Of a stretch of 64,000 nt of DNA, positions 46,346-54,555 are shown in pieces. A program made the translations under genes and the position numbers. Source of the stretch: Maribacter sedimenticola (GTDB lineage: Bacteria > Bacteroidota > Bacteroidia > Flavobacteriales > Flavobacteriaceae); contig NZ_FZNV01000006.1 of assembly GCF_900188415.1 (NCBI RefSeq), positions 62,001-126,000 on the forward strand, given 5' to 3'. The first letter of the stretch is position 1. The number at the start of each line of letters is the position of its first letter. Below the pieces are notes generated by a model that saw only the letters and a list, made by a program, of their open reading frames with translations, made no database searches and was not told the DNA's origin.

Positions 46346-46582
46346 TTAGACCTTTTTGGACTTATTGGCCTTGGTGATGAAATTCAGCTCTCTTTTTATC
46401 TTCGAATTTTTAGACCTGTACAAACGTGCTGTTTGGTTATAATCCTTGGCGTTGAATTCCTTGGTAATTTTAGGTGCATTGATCATTTCAATAGTTTCAA
46501 CCTTAACGTCCTTACCTTTATCCTGTGCTTGGACAGCAATTCCTATAAAGAGGATAAAGATGATAGATACTATTGTTTTCAT
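46346..46582 (-). CDS. small secreted basic protein, paralogue D (78 aa)
   Basis: A 78-residue protein starting MKTIVSIIFILFIGIAVQA, with Gln20 as likely mature N-terminus. An in-frame ATG 11 codons upstream would spoil the signal peptide, so it is not used. The core TARLYRSKNSKIKRELNF (51-68) matches paralogue B closely (ARLYR-KNS--(K)REL-F). The C-terminus is lysine-rich (ITKANKSKKV). A consensus promoter (-33 TTG, 23-bp spacer, TAGGTTTG) and a 21-bp-spaced repeat lie upstream. Function unknown. Together with paralogue C it forms the densest part of the family. Confidence 0.8.
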   Translation of the reverse strand: MKTIVSIIFILFIGIAVQAQDKGKDVKVETIEMINAPKITKEFNAKDYNQTARLYRSKNSKIKRELNFITKANKSKKV

Positions 46583-46612
46583 GACTTGACTTGTTACACT
46601 TAAATAACGCAG

Positions 46613-46646
46613 CAAACCTAGTCCTACCCCATTCCAATTCGCTCAA
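46613..46646 (-). promoter_or_regulatory. promoter of paralogue D
   Basis: On the minus strand TTG (46646-46644), a 23-bp spacer, then TAGGTTTG (46620-46613). Both elements fit the Bacteroidota primary sigma consensus. The repeat element ends 31 bp upstream of the -33 TTG. Confidence 0.6.
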
Positions 46647-46677
46647 AAACACGTTTTTCCGTTACGATACAACAACA

Positions 46678-46707
46678 TGGACAAAGTGTAAATTACGTCC
46701 GATGAAC
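46678..46707 (-). promoter_or_regulatory. 21-bp-spaced direct repeat upstream of paralogue D
   Basis: Read toward the gene: GTTCATCGG, 12 bp, CTTTGTCCA (4 of 9 identical, three more transitions). It ends 95 bp before the start codon, matching the distance seen for paralogue B. Confidence 0.45.
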
Positions 46708-46763
46708 AATAAACCTCATCAATTCCTCATAGCGATCAAACAAGTAGTTTATCGATATGTCCT

Positions 46764-47444
46764 TTAAAACTTCAATAATAAATTTGGATCAGGACAATTA
46801 CCTTTGTAGTGTTCCAATTTATTTTTGGAACAAACTCCTGGATAATCTCCCATATAACCTTCCATATCGCGTATTATTTGAAAATGCAAATGTGGTGCAT
46901 AGTTTACATTTATATCCGGAGTCCCTAATACACCCAATACTTCGCCCATATAAAAGGCTTTGCCCAATTTTAGATTATCCAAGGAGGACAAACTTAAATG
47001 ACCGTATAGGGTATAAAAGATATGGTTGTTTAGGCTATGCTGTAAAACTATAGTGGGTCCATAATCACCTGGAACGTTATTAAATTTAAAACTATGTACA
47101 ATCCCATCAATAGGCACCATGACCTTTGTATGGGCCTGACACCAAAAATCTATCCCTAAGTGTATATTTCTTACTGGCGCGGTACTGGAGGTAAAGCTTT
47201 CCTTGTCATTATAAAGATTTCGTTCTTCCAAATACCCGCCAAAAGCTACAGAGCCTTTTTCGTAGTCAAGTACCTTATCAATATAATCTTGACAAACCGT
47301 AGGCTCGGTTATATTTAAATTATATAATTCAACATTATTTTTAGATAGATCAAGAGGCACATATTGTTCCGTTCCTAGATCTTTATCCAAAATTTGAATA
47401 GTCGTATCCGATACTGAAATTAAATCCTTAATGAATGCATCCAT
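46764..47444 (-). CDS. M23-type metallopeptidase domain protein without signal peptide
   Basis: A 226-residue protein whose C-terminal two thirds form an M23 (LytM) peptidase domain: HLGIDFW (HxxxD zinc ligands), a YTLYGHLS segment, and APHLHFQI (HxH with the last zinc ligand). M23 enzymes usually cut peptidoglycan cross-links in the periplasm, but no signal peptide or membrane segment is found; the start MDAFIKDLISVSD is soluble. Cytoplasmic M23-like domains occur in flavobacteria, for example fused to aminotransferases and kinases. The substrate here is therefore unclear. It lies upstream of paralogue D with its own spacing. Confidence 0.85.
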   Translation of the reverse strand: MDAFIKDLISVSDTTIQILDKDLGTEQYVPLDLSKNNVELYNLNITEPTVCQDYIDKVLDYEKGSVAFGGYLEERNLYNDKESFTSSTAPVRNIHLGIDFWCQAHTKVMVPIDGIVHSFKFNNVPGDYGPTIVLQHSLNNHIFYTLYGHLSLSSLDNLKLGKAFYMGEVLGVLGTPDINVNYAPHLHFQIIRDMEGYMGDYPGVCSKNKLEHYKGNCPDPNLLLKF

Positions 47445-47545
47445 TTATCAAAAATAATTGATCTATACATGTTCTTAACATTTTTTAACCCTATACCACG
47501 TAAGGTCTTTGTAAATTACCTACCAATTGTTAAAAGAAAATTGTT

Positions 47546-48253
47546 ATGAAATTAGTTCAACTGACCCTATTACTAGGTGCCACCTTATTGGCAACCAGCT
47601 GTCAATCCAAAGCCAAAAAAAATATACTTCCGGAACTTTCAGATACCACCAAAGCTACCGTTGATAAAAGTCAAAAAACGGAAAAACTTACACCTCAGCA
47701 ACTAGACAAATATGAGACCGCATATTTTGCAAGTGGTTGTTTTTGGTGTGTAGAGGCCATTTTTGAAAGTGTTAAAGGAGTAAAAGAGGTCATTTCCGGA
47801 TATGCGGGGGGTACACAGAAAAATCCGACTTACGAACAAGTGGGTTATGGAAAAACGGACCATGCCGAAGCGGTTGAAGTGTATTATGACCCTAAGGAAA
47901 TTTCGTTTACACAATTGGTGCAGGTGTTTTTTGGATCTCATGACCCTACTCAATTAAACAGACAAGGACCAGATCGTGGTAGGCAATACCGTTCAATAGC
48001 CTTTTATAAAACGGAAGAACAAAAAAAAATCATTGAAAATTATATGAAAGCACTAACCGATCAAAAGGTTTATGACAATGACCCCATTACTACCGAGGTT
48101 ACCAAGCACACTATATTCTACAAGGCAGAAGACTACCATCAGGACTATGAAAAAAATAATCCAAACAATTCATATATACGTAATGTATCCGTACCGAGGC
48201 TAAACAGGTTTAAAGAAAATTTTGGGGATTATTTAAAGGTAGATGCCCACTAG
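47546..48253 (+). CDS. msrA: peptide-methionine (S)-S-oxide reductase MsrA, lipoprotein form
   Basis: A 235-residue MsrA that repairs methionine-S-sulfoxide in proteins. The catalytic motif GCFWC is at 64-68 with nucleophile C65. GYAGGTQKNPTYEQV, HAEAVEVYYDP and YHQDYEKNNP are conserved family segments. The N-terminus is a lipoprotein signal (LLATSC, Cys19) with a Lys/Thr-rich linker up to residue 58, so the enzyme works outside the inner membrane, not in the cytoplasm. No MsrB domain is fused. A strong terminator follows, so it is a single-gene unit. Confidence 0.95.
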   Translation: MKLVQLTLLLGATLLATSCQSKAKKNILPELSDTTKATVDKSQKTEKLTPQQLDKYETAYFASGCFWCVEAIFESVKGVKEVISGYAGGTQKNPTYEQVGYGKTDHAEAVEVYYDPKEISFTQLVQVFFGSHDPTQLNRQGPDRGRQYRSIAFYKTEEQKKIIENYMKALTDQKVYDNDPITTEVTKHTIFYKAEDYHQDYEKNNPNNSYIRNVSVPRLNRFKENFGDYLKVDAH

Positions 48254-48279
48254 TAGACTCCTAAAAAATTACTATATTC

Positions 48280-48305
48280 AAGCGCCCTATGTCGGGCGCT
48301 TTTTT
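48280..48305 (+). terminator. msrA terminator
   Basis: AAGCGCCC pairs with GGGCGCTT around a TATGTC loop and runs into six T. Confidence 0.93.
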
Positions 48306-48328
48306 ATAAATCAAAATTTACCAAACCA

Positions 48329-49708
48329 ATGAAATCAACGATCAATTACTTGCTATGTACCGTAGCCCTAACAACACTACTCCATAGCTGTCAGCAAGAA
48401 CCAAAGGATGATACCCCATGGGTTAATCTATTTGACGGAGAAACTTTAAATGGATGGACACAATTAGGTGGTGAAGCTACCTATACCATAAAGGACAATG
48501 CCATTGTGGGTACTACCGTGCATAACACACCAAATTCATTTATGAAGACGGATAAAATGTACGGGGACTTTATCTTGGAACTGGACTACAAAGTAGATCC
48601 TAGTATGAATTCCGGTGTACAGATAAGAAGCAACAGCTTACCGCACTATATGGATGGTCGCGTACATGGGTATCAAATAGAAATTGACCCTTCAGAAAGG
48701 GCATGGAGTGCCGGTATTTATGATGAGGCCAGACGTGGTTGGCTAAATCCTATGACCGATAACCCTACTGCGCAACAAGCGTTTAAACAAAACGATTGGA
48801 ACCATTATAGGATAGAAGCCATTGGAGATACCATAAAAACATGGATCAATGATGTACCTGCGGCTCATTTAATAGATGATAGGACATCAGAAGGTTTTAT
48901 TGCGCTACAGGTACACAGCATATCCGATGAGCAAAAAGATGGAACGGATATTATTTGGAAAGATATAAAGATATTGACCGATAGTCTATCCAAATATTCT
49001 CGACAAACACCAATTCAACCCATAATTACCAAAAATGCCTTAGGCGCGGACGAGGCCAAAAAAGGCTGGAAAATGTTATGGGACGGAGAAACCACCAATG
49101 GTTGGAGAGGGGCCCGCTTAGATGAGTTCCCAACAAAAGGATGGGAGATTAAAGATGGAATACTGACCGTACTTTCCTCTGGCGGTGAAGAATCTGCTGC
49201 CGGTGGTGATATTGTGACCAAAGAACTTTATGGCGATTTTGAATTGATGTTGGATTTTAAAATTACCGAAGGTGCCAATAGCGGTATAAAATATTATGTT
49301 GATACAGATATCAATAAAGGACCTGGATCTTCTATAGGACTGGAATATCAAATACTGGACGATGCAAGACATCCGGATGCCAAGCTTGGAAACCATGAAG
49401 GTAGCCGTACCGTATCATCATTATATGACCTTATCAAAGCAGACCCAAACAAACCTATGAACGGCCCGGGAGAATGGAACACTGCCCATATCGTATCTAA
49501 GGACAACCACGTAGAACATTACCTTAATGGTATGAAAGTGTTGGAGTACGAACGCAAAAGTGACGATTTTAGAAAATTGGTATCCGAGAGCAAATATGTA
49601 AAATGGCCAAATTTTGGCGAAGCTGAAAAAGGTCATATTCTATTGCAAGATCATGGAGATAGGGTATCATTTAAGAATATCAAGATAAAACCAATTGAAA
49701 AGGAATAG
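48329..49708 (+). CDS. double DUF1080 (3-keto-disaccharide hydrolase) lipoprotein
   Basis: A 459-residue lipoprotein (lipobox LLHSC, about Cys21) with two DUF1080/3-keto-glycoside hydrolase domains in tandem. Domain 1 runs from about residue 30 to 215 (VNLFDGETLNGWTQLGG, SGVQIRSNSL, GYQIEIDP); domain 2 from about 245 to 458 (WKMLWDGETTNGWRG, NSGIKYYVD, LEYQILDD). The two share the LFDGETLNGW / LWDGETTNGW opening. Domain 2 has the fuller set of polar residues, so domain 1 may be a binding partner. DUF1080 proteins cleave 3-oxidised glycosides. The oxidoreductase gene follows 3 bp later, in line with a 3-keto-sugar pathway. Confidence 0.9.
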   Translation: MKSTINYLLCTVALTTLLHSCQQEPKDDTPWVNLFDGETLNGWTQLGGEATYTIKDNAIVGTTVHNTPNSFMKTDKMYGDFILELDYKVDPSMNSGVQIRSNSLPHYMDGRVHGYQIEIDPSERAWSAGIYDEARRGWLNPMTDNPTAQQAFKQNDWNHYRIEAIGDTIKTWINDVPAAHLIDDRTSEGFIALQVHSISDEQKDGTDIIWKDIKILTDSLSKYSRQTPIQPIITKNALGADEAKKGWKMLWDGETTNGWRGARLDEFPTKGWEIKDGILTVLSSGGEESAAGGDIVTKELYGDFELMLDFKITEGANSGIKYYVDTDINKGPGSSIGLEYQILDDARHPDAKLGNHEGSRTVSSLYDLIKADPNKPMNGPGEWNTAHIVSKDNHVEHYLNGMKVLEYERKSDDFRKLVSESKYVKWPNFGEAEKGHILLQDHGDRVSFKNIKIKPIEKE

Positions 49709-49711
49709 CAC

Positions 49712-51040
49712 ATGACGACAAGAAGAAATTTTATAAAAAAAACAACTGCTGGATCAGCGGCAGTTACCTTAGGTGGTTTAGTATTCCCAACTAGTTCATA
49801 TGCTAATATTTTAGGTGCAAATGACCATATAAATTGTGCAATTATAGGTGTACGTAGCAGGGCAAAGGCACATATAATGGCCATTCATAAAGATAAAAAT
49901 GCCAAAATCGTTTACTCCTGTGATGTGGACGACGTAATACTTAAGGAACATAATGAATGGTGCCAAGAAACCATTGGCTATATTCCTAAGGTTGAAAAAG
50001 ATTTTAGAAAGGTATTGGAGGATAAGGATGTTGATGCCGTTTTTATAGCAACCCCAGAACATTGGCATGCTCCTATGGCCATAATGGCCTTACAAGCGGG
50101 CAAACATGTATATGTTGAAAAACCCTGTAGCCATAATCCTTATGAGAACGACCTTTTGGTTGCTGCCCATAAAAAGTATGGAAAGAAAGTGCAAATGGGT
50201 AACCAACAACGCTCCGCCAAAACATCAATCAGTGCAATCAAGGATATTAAGGAAGGTGTCATTGGCGATGTATATAAAGGAGAGGCTTATTATTCCAACA
50301 ATAGGGGCTCCATAGGCATTGGCAAGGAAATAGACGTCCCTTCAACATTAAATTGGGATTTATGGCAGGGTCCTGCGCCAAGACAAGCCTATAGAAACAA
50401 TGTTCACCCTTATAATTGGCATTGGTTCCGCACCTATGGAACTGGGGAAATTCATAATAACGGAACCCATGAGATAGATATTTGCAGATGGGCATTAGGG
50501 GTAGACCTTCCCAATAGTGTTACATCGTTTGGAGGAAAATATACTTTTCAAGATGATTGGGAGTTTGTGGACAACCAGCAGGTCACCTATACCTTTGATA
50601 ATGATAAATTCCTGACATGGACAGGGCACAGTAGAGGAATGATGAAACCGGAGAGACCTGGACGAGGTAGTACCATCTATGGTTCTAAAGGAACCATTAT
50701 GCTAGACCGTAATTTCTATCGCCTTTTTGATTTGGAAGGTAACCTTATAAAAGAAGAGTTGGAAGGTGGCACGAGCCTGACAACAAATACTCGTGGAGAA
50801 GGTGTTTTGGACATTAACCATATCTCTAATTTCTTTGCGGGCATACGTGAGGACAAAAACTTAAATTCTGATATTAGGGATGCCAGTATTTCTACCATGT
50901 TGTGCCATTTGGGCAATATGGCCCAAGACGCGGGAGAAACCATACAAATAGATGCAAAGACCGGTAAAGTAACCAATAACGACAAAGTAATGGAGTCTTG
51001 GAAGCGTACCTACGAAAATGGTTGGGAACCAAAATTATAA
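49712..51040 (+). CDS. Gfo/Idh/MocA-family oxidoreductase with Tat signal
   Basis: A 442-residue NAD(P)-dependent oxidoreductase with a twin-arginine signal (TTRRNFIKKTTAGSAAVTLGG). The Rossmann core starts at INCAIIGVRSRAKAHI (note the usual GxGxxG is GVRSRA, so cofactor contacts are altered), and the EKPCSHN segment (lysine of EKP) and NNGTHEIDICRWALG are family-typical. It is likely to oxidise position 3 of glycosides in the periplasm, giving the substrate for the DUF1080 enzyme encoded directly before it (3-bp gap). A tight operon and a terminator follow. Confidence 0.9.
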   Translation: MTTRRNFIKKTTAGSAAVTLGGLVFPTSSYANILGANDHINCAIIGVRSRAKAHIMAIHKDKNAKIVYSCDVDDVILKEHNEWCQETIGYIPKVEKDFRKVLEDKDVDAVFIATPEHWHAPMAIMALQAGKHVYVEKPCSHNPYENDLLVAAHKKYGKKVQMGNQQRSAKTSISAIKDIKEGVIGDVYKGEAYYSNNRGSIGIGKEIDVPSTLNWDLWQGPAPRQAYRNNVHPYNWHWFRTYGTGEIHNNGTHEIDICRWALGVDLPNSVTSFGGKYTFQDDWEFVDNQQVTYTFDNDKFLTWTGHSRGMMKPERPGRGSTIYGSKGTIMLDRNFYRLFDLEGNLIKEELEGGTSLTTNTRGEGVLDINHISNFFAGIREDKNLNSDIRDASISTMLCHLGNMAQDAGETIQIDAKTGKVTNNDKVMESWKRTYENGWEPKL

Positions 51041-51074
51041 AAAACCCACCTATAAGTTATATTATTATGGTTAT

Positions 51075-51116
51075 AACAGCCTGCACCATCGTCATAGGTG
51101 CTGCAGGCTGTTTTCT
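51075..51116 (+). terminator. terminator of the 3-keto-sugar module
   Basis: AACAGCCTGCA pairs perfectly with TGCAGGCTGTT around a 16-nt loop that can pair further; a T-rich tract follows. Confidence 0.85.
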
Positions 51117-51212
51117 TTCTAAATGTCAATGTCTTTAATATAGTAGTGTGCTTAAAATCTTACTTCTCAATAAAATACTATCTTTGAACTTAAGATTTCA
51201 AACCTTTACGTT

Positions 51213-51947
51213 ATGAAATGGACTCTCATTTTGATTGTCTTGGTATCCCTTTTATCATGTAGTGATATCGAAAAAAAGAAAGATACCCATATTACCACCG
51301 TTACCTATATAGAAGATGCGCCCAAGTTAGATGGTAGGCCAATTGAAAATTTCTGGAATACCCTAGAGTGGTATCCCATTGATCAAAATTGGATAGGCGG
51401 CCCGTTTGAACATACGGATTTCAACGGTAAATATAGAATAGCTTGGAAAGAAGAAGGATTATACCTGCTTTTAGAAATTGTTGATGATTCTATTTATAAA
51501 CAGGCCAAAGACCCACTGAAACTTTGGTGGAACGATGATTCTGTTCTAGTCTATGTTGATCAGGACAATTCTGGTGGGCTACACCGCTTTAATAGCAATG
51601 CCTTTACCTATCACGTTGCATTGGATGGCAATGTGGTTGATCTTGCTGAAGACAAGGAAGCCCATTTTTTTAATGATCATATAATTTCTGCCCATAAAAC
51701 CGAAGGAAACACGACCTACTGGGAGCTATTGGTGAAAGTATATCCGGATACTTATACAACAAGTTCAAATGTAGAACCGGCAGTTTTAAAAAAGGGTGAT
51801 AAAATTGGTTTTGCCTTGGCCTATGGAGATAATGACCAAAGTGAAAAACGGGAAAATTTAATTGGATCTGTCTTTATTCCCGGAGAAGATAAAAATCAAG
51901 GTTGGATCAATGCAAACTCTTTTGGCACATTGATTTTGGATAAGTAG
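51213..51947 (+). CDS. CBM9-like carbohydrate-binding lipoprotein
   Basis: A 244-residue lipoprotein (lipobox LLSC, about Cys16). The whole mature part is a family-9-like carbohydrate-binding fold: APKLDGRPIENFWNTLEWYPI, then YRIAWKEEGLYLLLEIVDD, WNDDSVLVYVDQDNSGG, and YWELLVKVYP. Such free-standing CBM9 domains are thought to hold sugars or lignin-like compounds at the cell surface. It lies just after the 3-keto-sugar module but behind a terminator, so it is separately transcribed. Its stop codon abuts the convergent DUF4097 gene. The ligand is unknown. Confidence 0.85.
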   Translation: MKWTLILIVLVSLLSCSDIEKKKDTHITTVTYIEDAPKLDGRPIENFWNTLEWYPIDQNWIGGPFEHTDFNGKYRIAWKEEGLYLLLEIVDDSIYKQAKDPLKLWWNDDSVLVYVDQDNSGGLHRFNSNAFTYHVALDGNVVDLAEDKEAHFFNDHIISAHKTEGNTTYWELLVKVYPDTYTTSSNVEPAVLKKGDKIGFALAYGDNDQSEKRENLIGSVFIPGEDKNQGWINANSFGTLILDK

Positions 51948-53372
51948 TTATTGAACAACAACTTCACTATAATCAGAAGTAATCATTATAGACCTACCAC
52001 TGTTGTCATTTAAGTGATAACCTTTACTGATTCTTGTGGATCCATTGACGGTCTCTTTTAAGTTCAACCCTTTGGGCTTGTCAAAGGTTGAAGAGTTTCC
52101 TTTTACGTATATATCACTGGCCACCTTTGGGAGTGCCAATCTAAATTCCGCATTTTTTAGACTAATATCCAAATCCTTAAAATCAGGGCCGAGCTCAAGA
52201 ATATGCACCGCACCAAAATTATTTTTTACAAGGGCGCTTTTAAGTAATTTTTCTATGGTTACTTCTGAGGAAACTGTTTCTAATTGTAGCTGTACAACTT
52301 GATTCAAGGAAATTTGTTCAGAATAAGAGGTACTCAATTGACCATGGTTCCATTGAGCAACGGTCACCGGGGAATAAGAAGCACAAACATTGGTTTCCTT
52401 ACCATCTATACTATTGGCCCAAAGGCTTGAATGCGAAAGTTTCGCATTCAAGTTTTTGGTATTGGCCGCCAATTTAACTTCCCCATGCCTTACATCCATT
52501 TTAATTCGGGTAGACTTGGGTAAACTAATCTTTATGGTTTTCTTTATTTTGTAGTTTTTAGTGCCTTGATCGGTATTTAGATAAAAAATATTGGGTGCAC
52601 TCCTTAAACTGTCTCTTCGTACAAAAAAACTTGTCCTTATTGAGTCTCGTTTCACCATTTGCTTGGCACGGACCTCTTCTCGCTCCTTAAGTCGTTGTTC
52701 CATCTCTTCCGCACGTTCCTCAAGCCTTTTTTGACGTTGTTCATTCTGTTCCTCTAAACGTTGCTCCATTTCTTCTGCGCGTTTCTCCATCTTTTCCGCC
52801 CATTCCTCCAATCGTTTTTGATGTTCCTTATCAAAACTTTTTTCAAAATTCTTTTGCCACTGCTTCATGTATTTATCACCATCTTTCTGAAAAGCCTCAT
52901 AGTCAAACGAAAATGCTTCCGTTTGTGGTAATGGGGGCATACTTGGAAAGGGGGCAACTTGTGGCATACTCATGACAAAAGTGGCAATTTCCGGTATTTC
53001 TATATGAAGATCGTTGTGGTCAAACTCAGTGCCTTCCATAGCAAAAAACCTGTTGTTCTTAGATTTAGATGCAATTGAGATGGTGCTGCTGTTTCCTAAT
53101 ATTTCAATAGGATTTCCATTAAAATATGCTTCGGCTTCTTCCTTTGTTGCTCCTTCAAGGGTAATGGTTGCGGTTATGGCAACTTCGTCCCTGCCCCAGG
53201 TTTCAAATTCTATATCGGCATAGCTGGTATTGATTTCCAATACGGCATCATCTGCCACATTATAGCGTTCTTTATAGGTTTTACTTTCTGTTTGTGCAAG
53301 TAGCCCCAAAGGCATTAATAGTCCCAGCACAATGATGAGTTGCGCCGATACAGTTTTACATGATCTGTTCAT
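51948..53372 (-). CDS. exported DUF4097-like protein with coiled coil
   Basis: A 474-residue protein with a signal peptide (to about LLAQTE, residue 27). The N-terminal (30-135) and C-terminal (255-474) parts are beta-rich like DUF4097 right-handed repeats (LEINTSYADIEFETWGRDEVAITA, IKISLPKSTRIKMDVRHGEV). Between them lies a highly charged coiled coil (about 170-245) built from a 22-residue repeat with AEEMEQRLEE at 199-208 and AEEMEQRLKE at 221-230. It is the third gene of an ECF sigma/anti-sigma operon and overlaps the anti-sigma gene by 17 bp, so it may be an envelope-stress effector or co-sensor. Confidence 0.78.
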   Translation of the reverse strand: MNRSCKTVSAQLIIVLGLLMPLGLLAQTESKTYKERYNVADDAVLEINTSYADIEFETWGRDEVAITATITLEGATKEEAEAYFNGNPIEILGNSSTISIASKSKNNRFFAMEGTEFDHNDLHIEIPEIATFVMSMPQVAPFPSMPPLPQTEAFSFDYEAFQKDGDKYMKQWQKNFEKSFDKEHQKRLEEWAEKMEKRAEEMEQRLEEQNEQRQKRLEERAEEMEQRLKEREEVRAKQMVKRDSIRTSFFVRRDSLRSAPNIFYLNTDQGTKNYKIKKTIKISLPKSTRIKMDVRHGEVKLAANTKNLNAKLSHSSLWANSIDGKETNVCASYSPVTVAQWNHGQLSTSYSEQISLNQVVQLQLETVSSEVTIEKLLKSALVKNNFGAVHILELGPDFKDLDISLKNAEFRLALPKVASDIYVKGNSSTFDKPKGLNLKETVNGSTRISKGYHLNDNSGRSIMITSDYSEVVVQ

Positions 53373-53922
53373 TTTTTGATTGTTTTAAATCGTTTAACTT
53401 CTTTTTTAGTTTTTGTAATAATTGTAAGCGTAATTGTAAATTTTCTATAAGAGCTGTTATGGTCTGGTCATTGGGTCCCAATTCCTTTAATTCGGTATTA
53501 AGGTTTTTATACTCCATGTTCAAGTTGTTCAACTGTTCCATATAACTATCGATCAAATCCTTATTGTCCGTAGAAAACTGCAGTTTGGATAATTCAATAT
53601 TGATATTTGCCATATAAAAATTTTCTACCTTTTTTAGGTCTGGGGACAGGTCGCCAAATGTAAATTCCCGATCAGGTAAATTCTCCTCCGTATTAACCAC
53701 TGCCGGTTGTTCAACATTTCTGTTCGTATAGGTATATCCTAGACCAATACCCAATAAGATTACAATAGACGCCGCCATAAATAGCCAAGACCTATTTTTC
53801 TTTTTACCTATTGGCAATTCTTTTTCCAGTTTTTGCAAAAAGCGTGCTTCATGTCCCGTCTTCAAGGCACATCGTTCATCTTTATGTTGGGTCTTAAACA
53901 TTTCCCTAAGATCCTGTTCCAT
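53356..53922 (-). CDS. probable membrane anti-sigma factor
   Basis: A 188-residue protein with one membrane helix (about residues 46-64: LFMAASIVILLGIGLGYTY) between a short cytoplasmic N-terminus and a coiled-coil C-terminal part rich in Leu/Asn (about 105-185). This topology, its location directly after the ECF sigma gene and the 17-bp overlap suggest an anti-sigma factor, but the N-terminal 45 residues are not a clear zinc-anti-sigma (HxxxCxxC) domain. Regulation of the sigma factor is inferred from context. Confidence 0.7.
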   Translation of the reverse strand: MEQDLREMFKTQHKDERCALKTGHEARFLQKLEKELPIGKKKNRSWLFMAASIVILLGIGLGYTYTNRNVEQPAVVNTEENLPDREFTFGDLSPDLKKVENFYMANINIELSKLQFSTDNKDLIDSYMEQLNNLNMEYKNLNTELKELGPNDQTITALIENLQLRLQLLQKLKKKLNDLKQSKNEQIM

Positions 53923-54451
53923 ATCTATTTGCTTTTAATACTTCTTTTAATATTGCCTTTCCCCTTAATAATCTTGTTCTACATGCGGTTTCGGAGATAT
54001 TCAATACCTGTGCAATTTCTTGATGGTCATATCCTTCAATTAAATACATCAATACCACACATCTGTAGGTAGCCTGTAGATTATCTATGGCTTTTCTTAC
54101 TTCATCAATAGTAATCGTAGCCTCAATATTCCAATTTTCATCATCATCCTTGTTCTGCATATAACCCTCATCCAAAGAAACCAAATACTCTTTTTTTGAT
54201 TTAAGGAAGTCGATACATTTATTGATGACGATACGTTTTAACCAAGCCCCAAAAGTTACATCTCCCTTAAATTGATCAATTTTTTGAAAAGCCTTTATAA
54301 AGGCCTCCTGCAAAACATCCTCCGCATCATCCGCATCCTTAACAAAACGCATGGCAACGATATACATTCCTTCACAATACTTCCTATACAGTTGTACCTG
54401 TGCAGACCTATCGTTTGCTTTGCATTTCTCTACAACATTGCTTTGAAACAT
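53906..54451 (-). CDS. ECF-type RNA polymerase sigma factor
   Basis: A 181-residue extracytoplasmic-function sigma-70 factor. Region 2 is about residues 20-85 (QLYRKYCEGMYIVAMRFVKDADDAEDVLQEAFIKAFQKIDQF, TFGAWLKRIVINKCIDFLKSKK); region 4 is about 120-175 (AIDNLQATYRCVVLMYLIEGYDHQEIAQVLNISETACRTRLLRGKAILKEVLK). The start MFQSNVVEK is preferred: the frame extends 22 codons further but those residues are not sigma-like. It heads an operon with the anti-sigma and DUF4097 genes, which suggests an envelope-stress response. It is divergent from galM. Confidence 0.92.
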   Translation of the reverse strand: MFQSNVVEKCKANDRSAQVQLYRKYCEGMYIVAMRFVKDADDAEDVLQEAFIKAFQKIDQFKGDVTFGAWLKRIVINKCIDFLKSKKEYLVSLDEGYMQNKDDDENWNIEATITIDEVRKAIDNLQATYRCVVLMYLIEGYDHQEIAQVLNISETACRTRLLRGKAILKEVLKANRYGTGS

Positions 54452-54555
54452 TGGGTAAAAAGATTGGTTTTCGGTTGTTGTTATTTTAAAGACGATAGAA
54501 AAAAAAGGATGTTGCAAAAATCTTTATTTTTACAACTTATTTTTAAAATTTCCCT

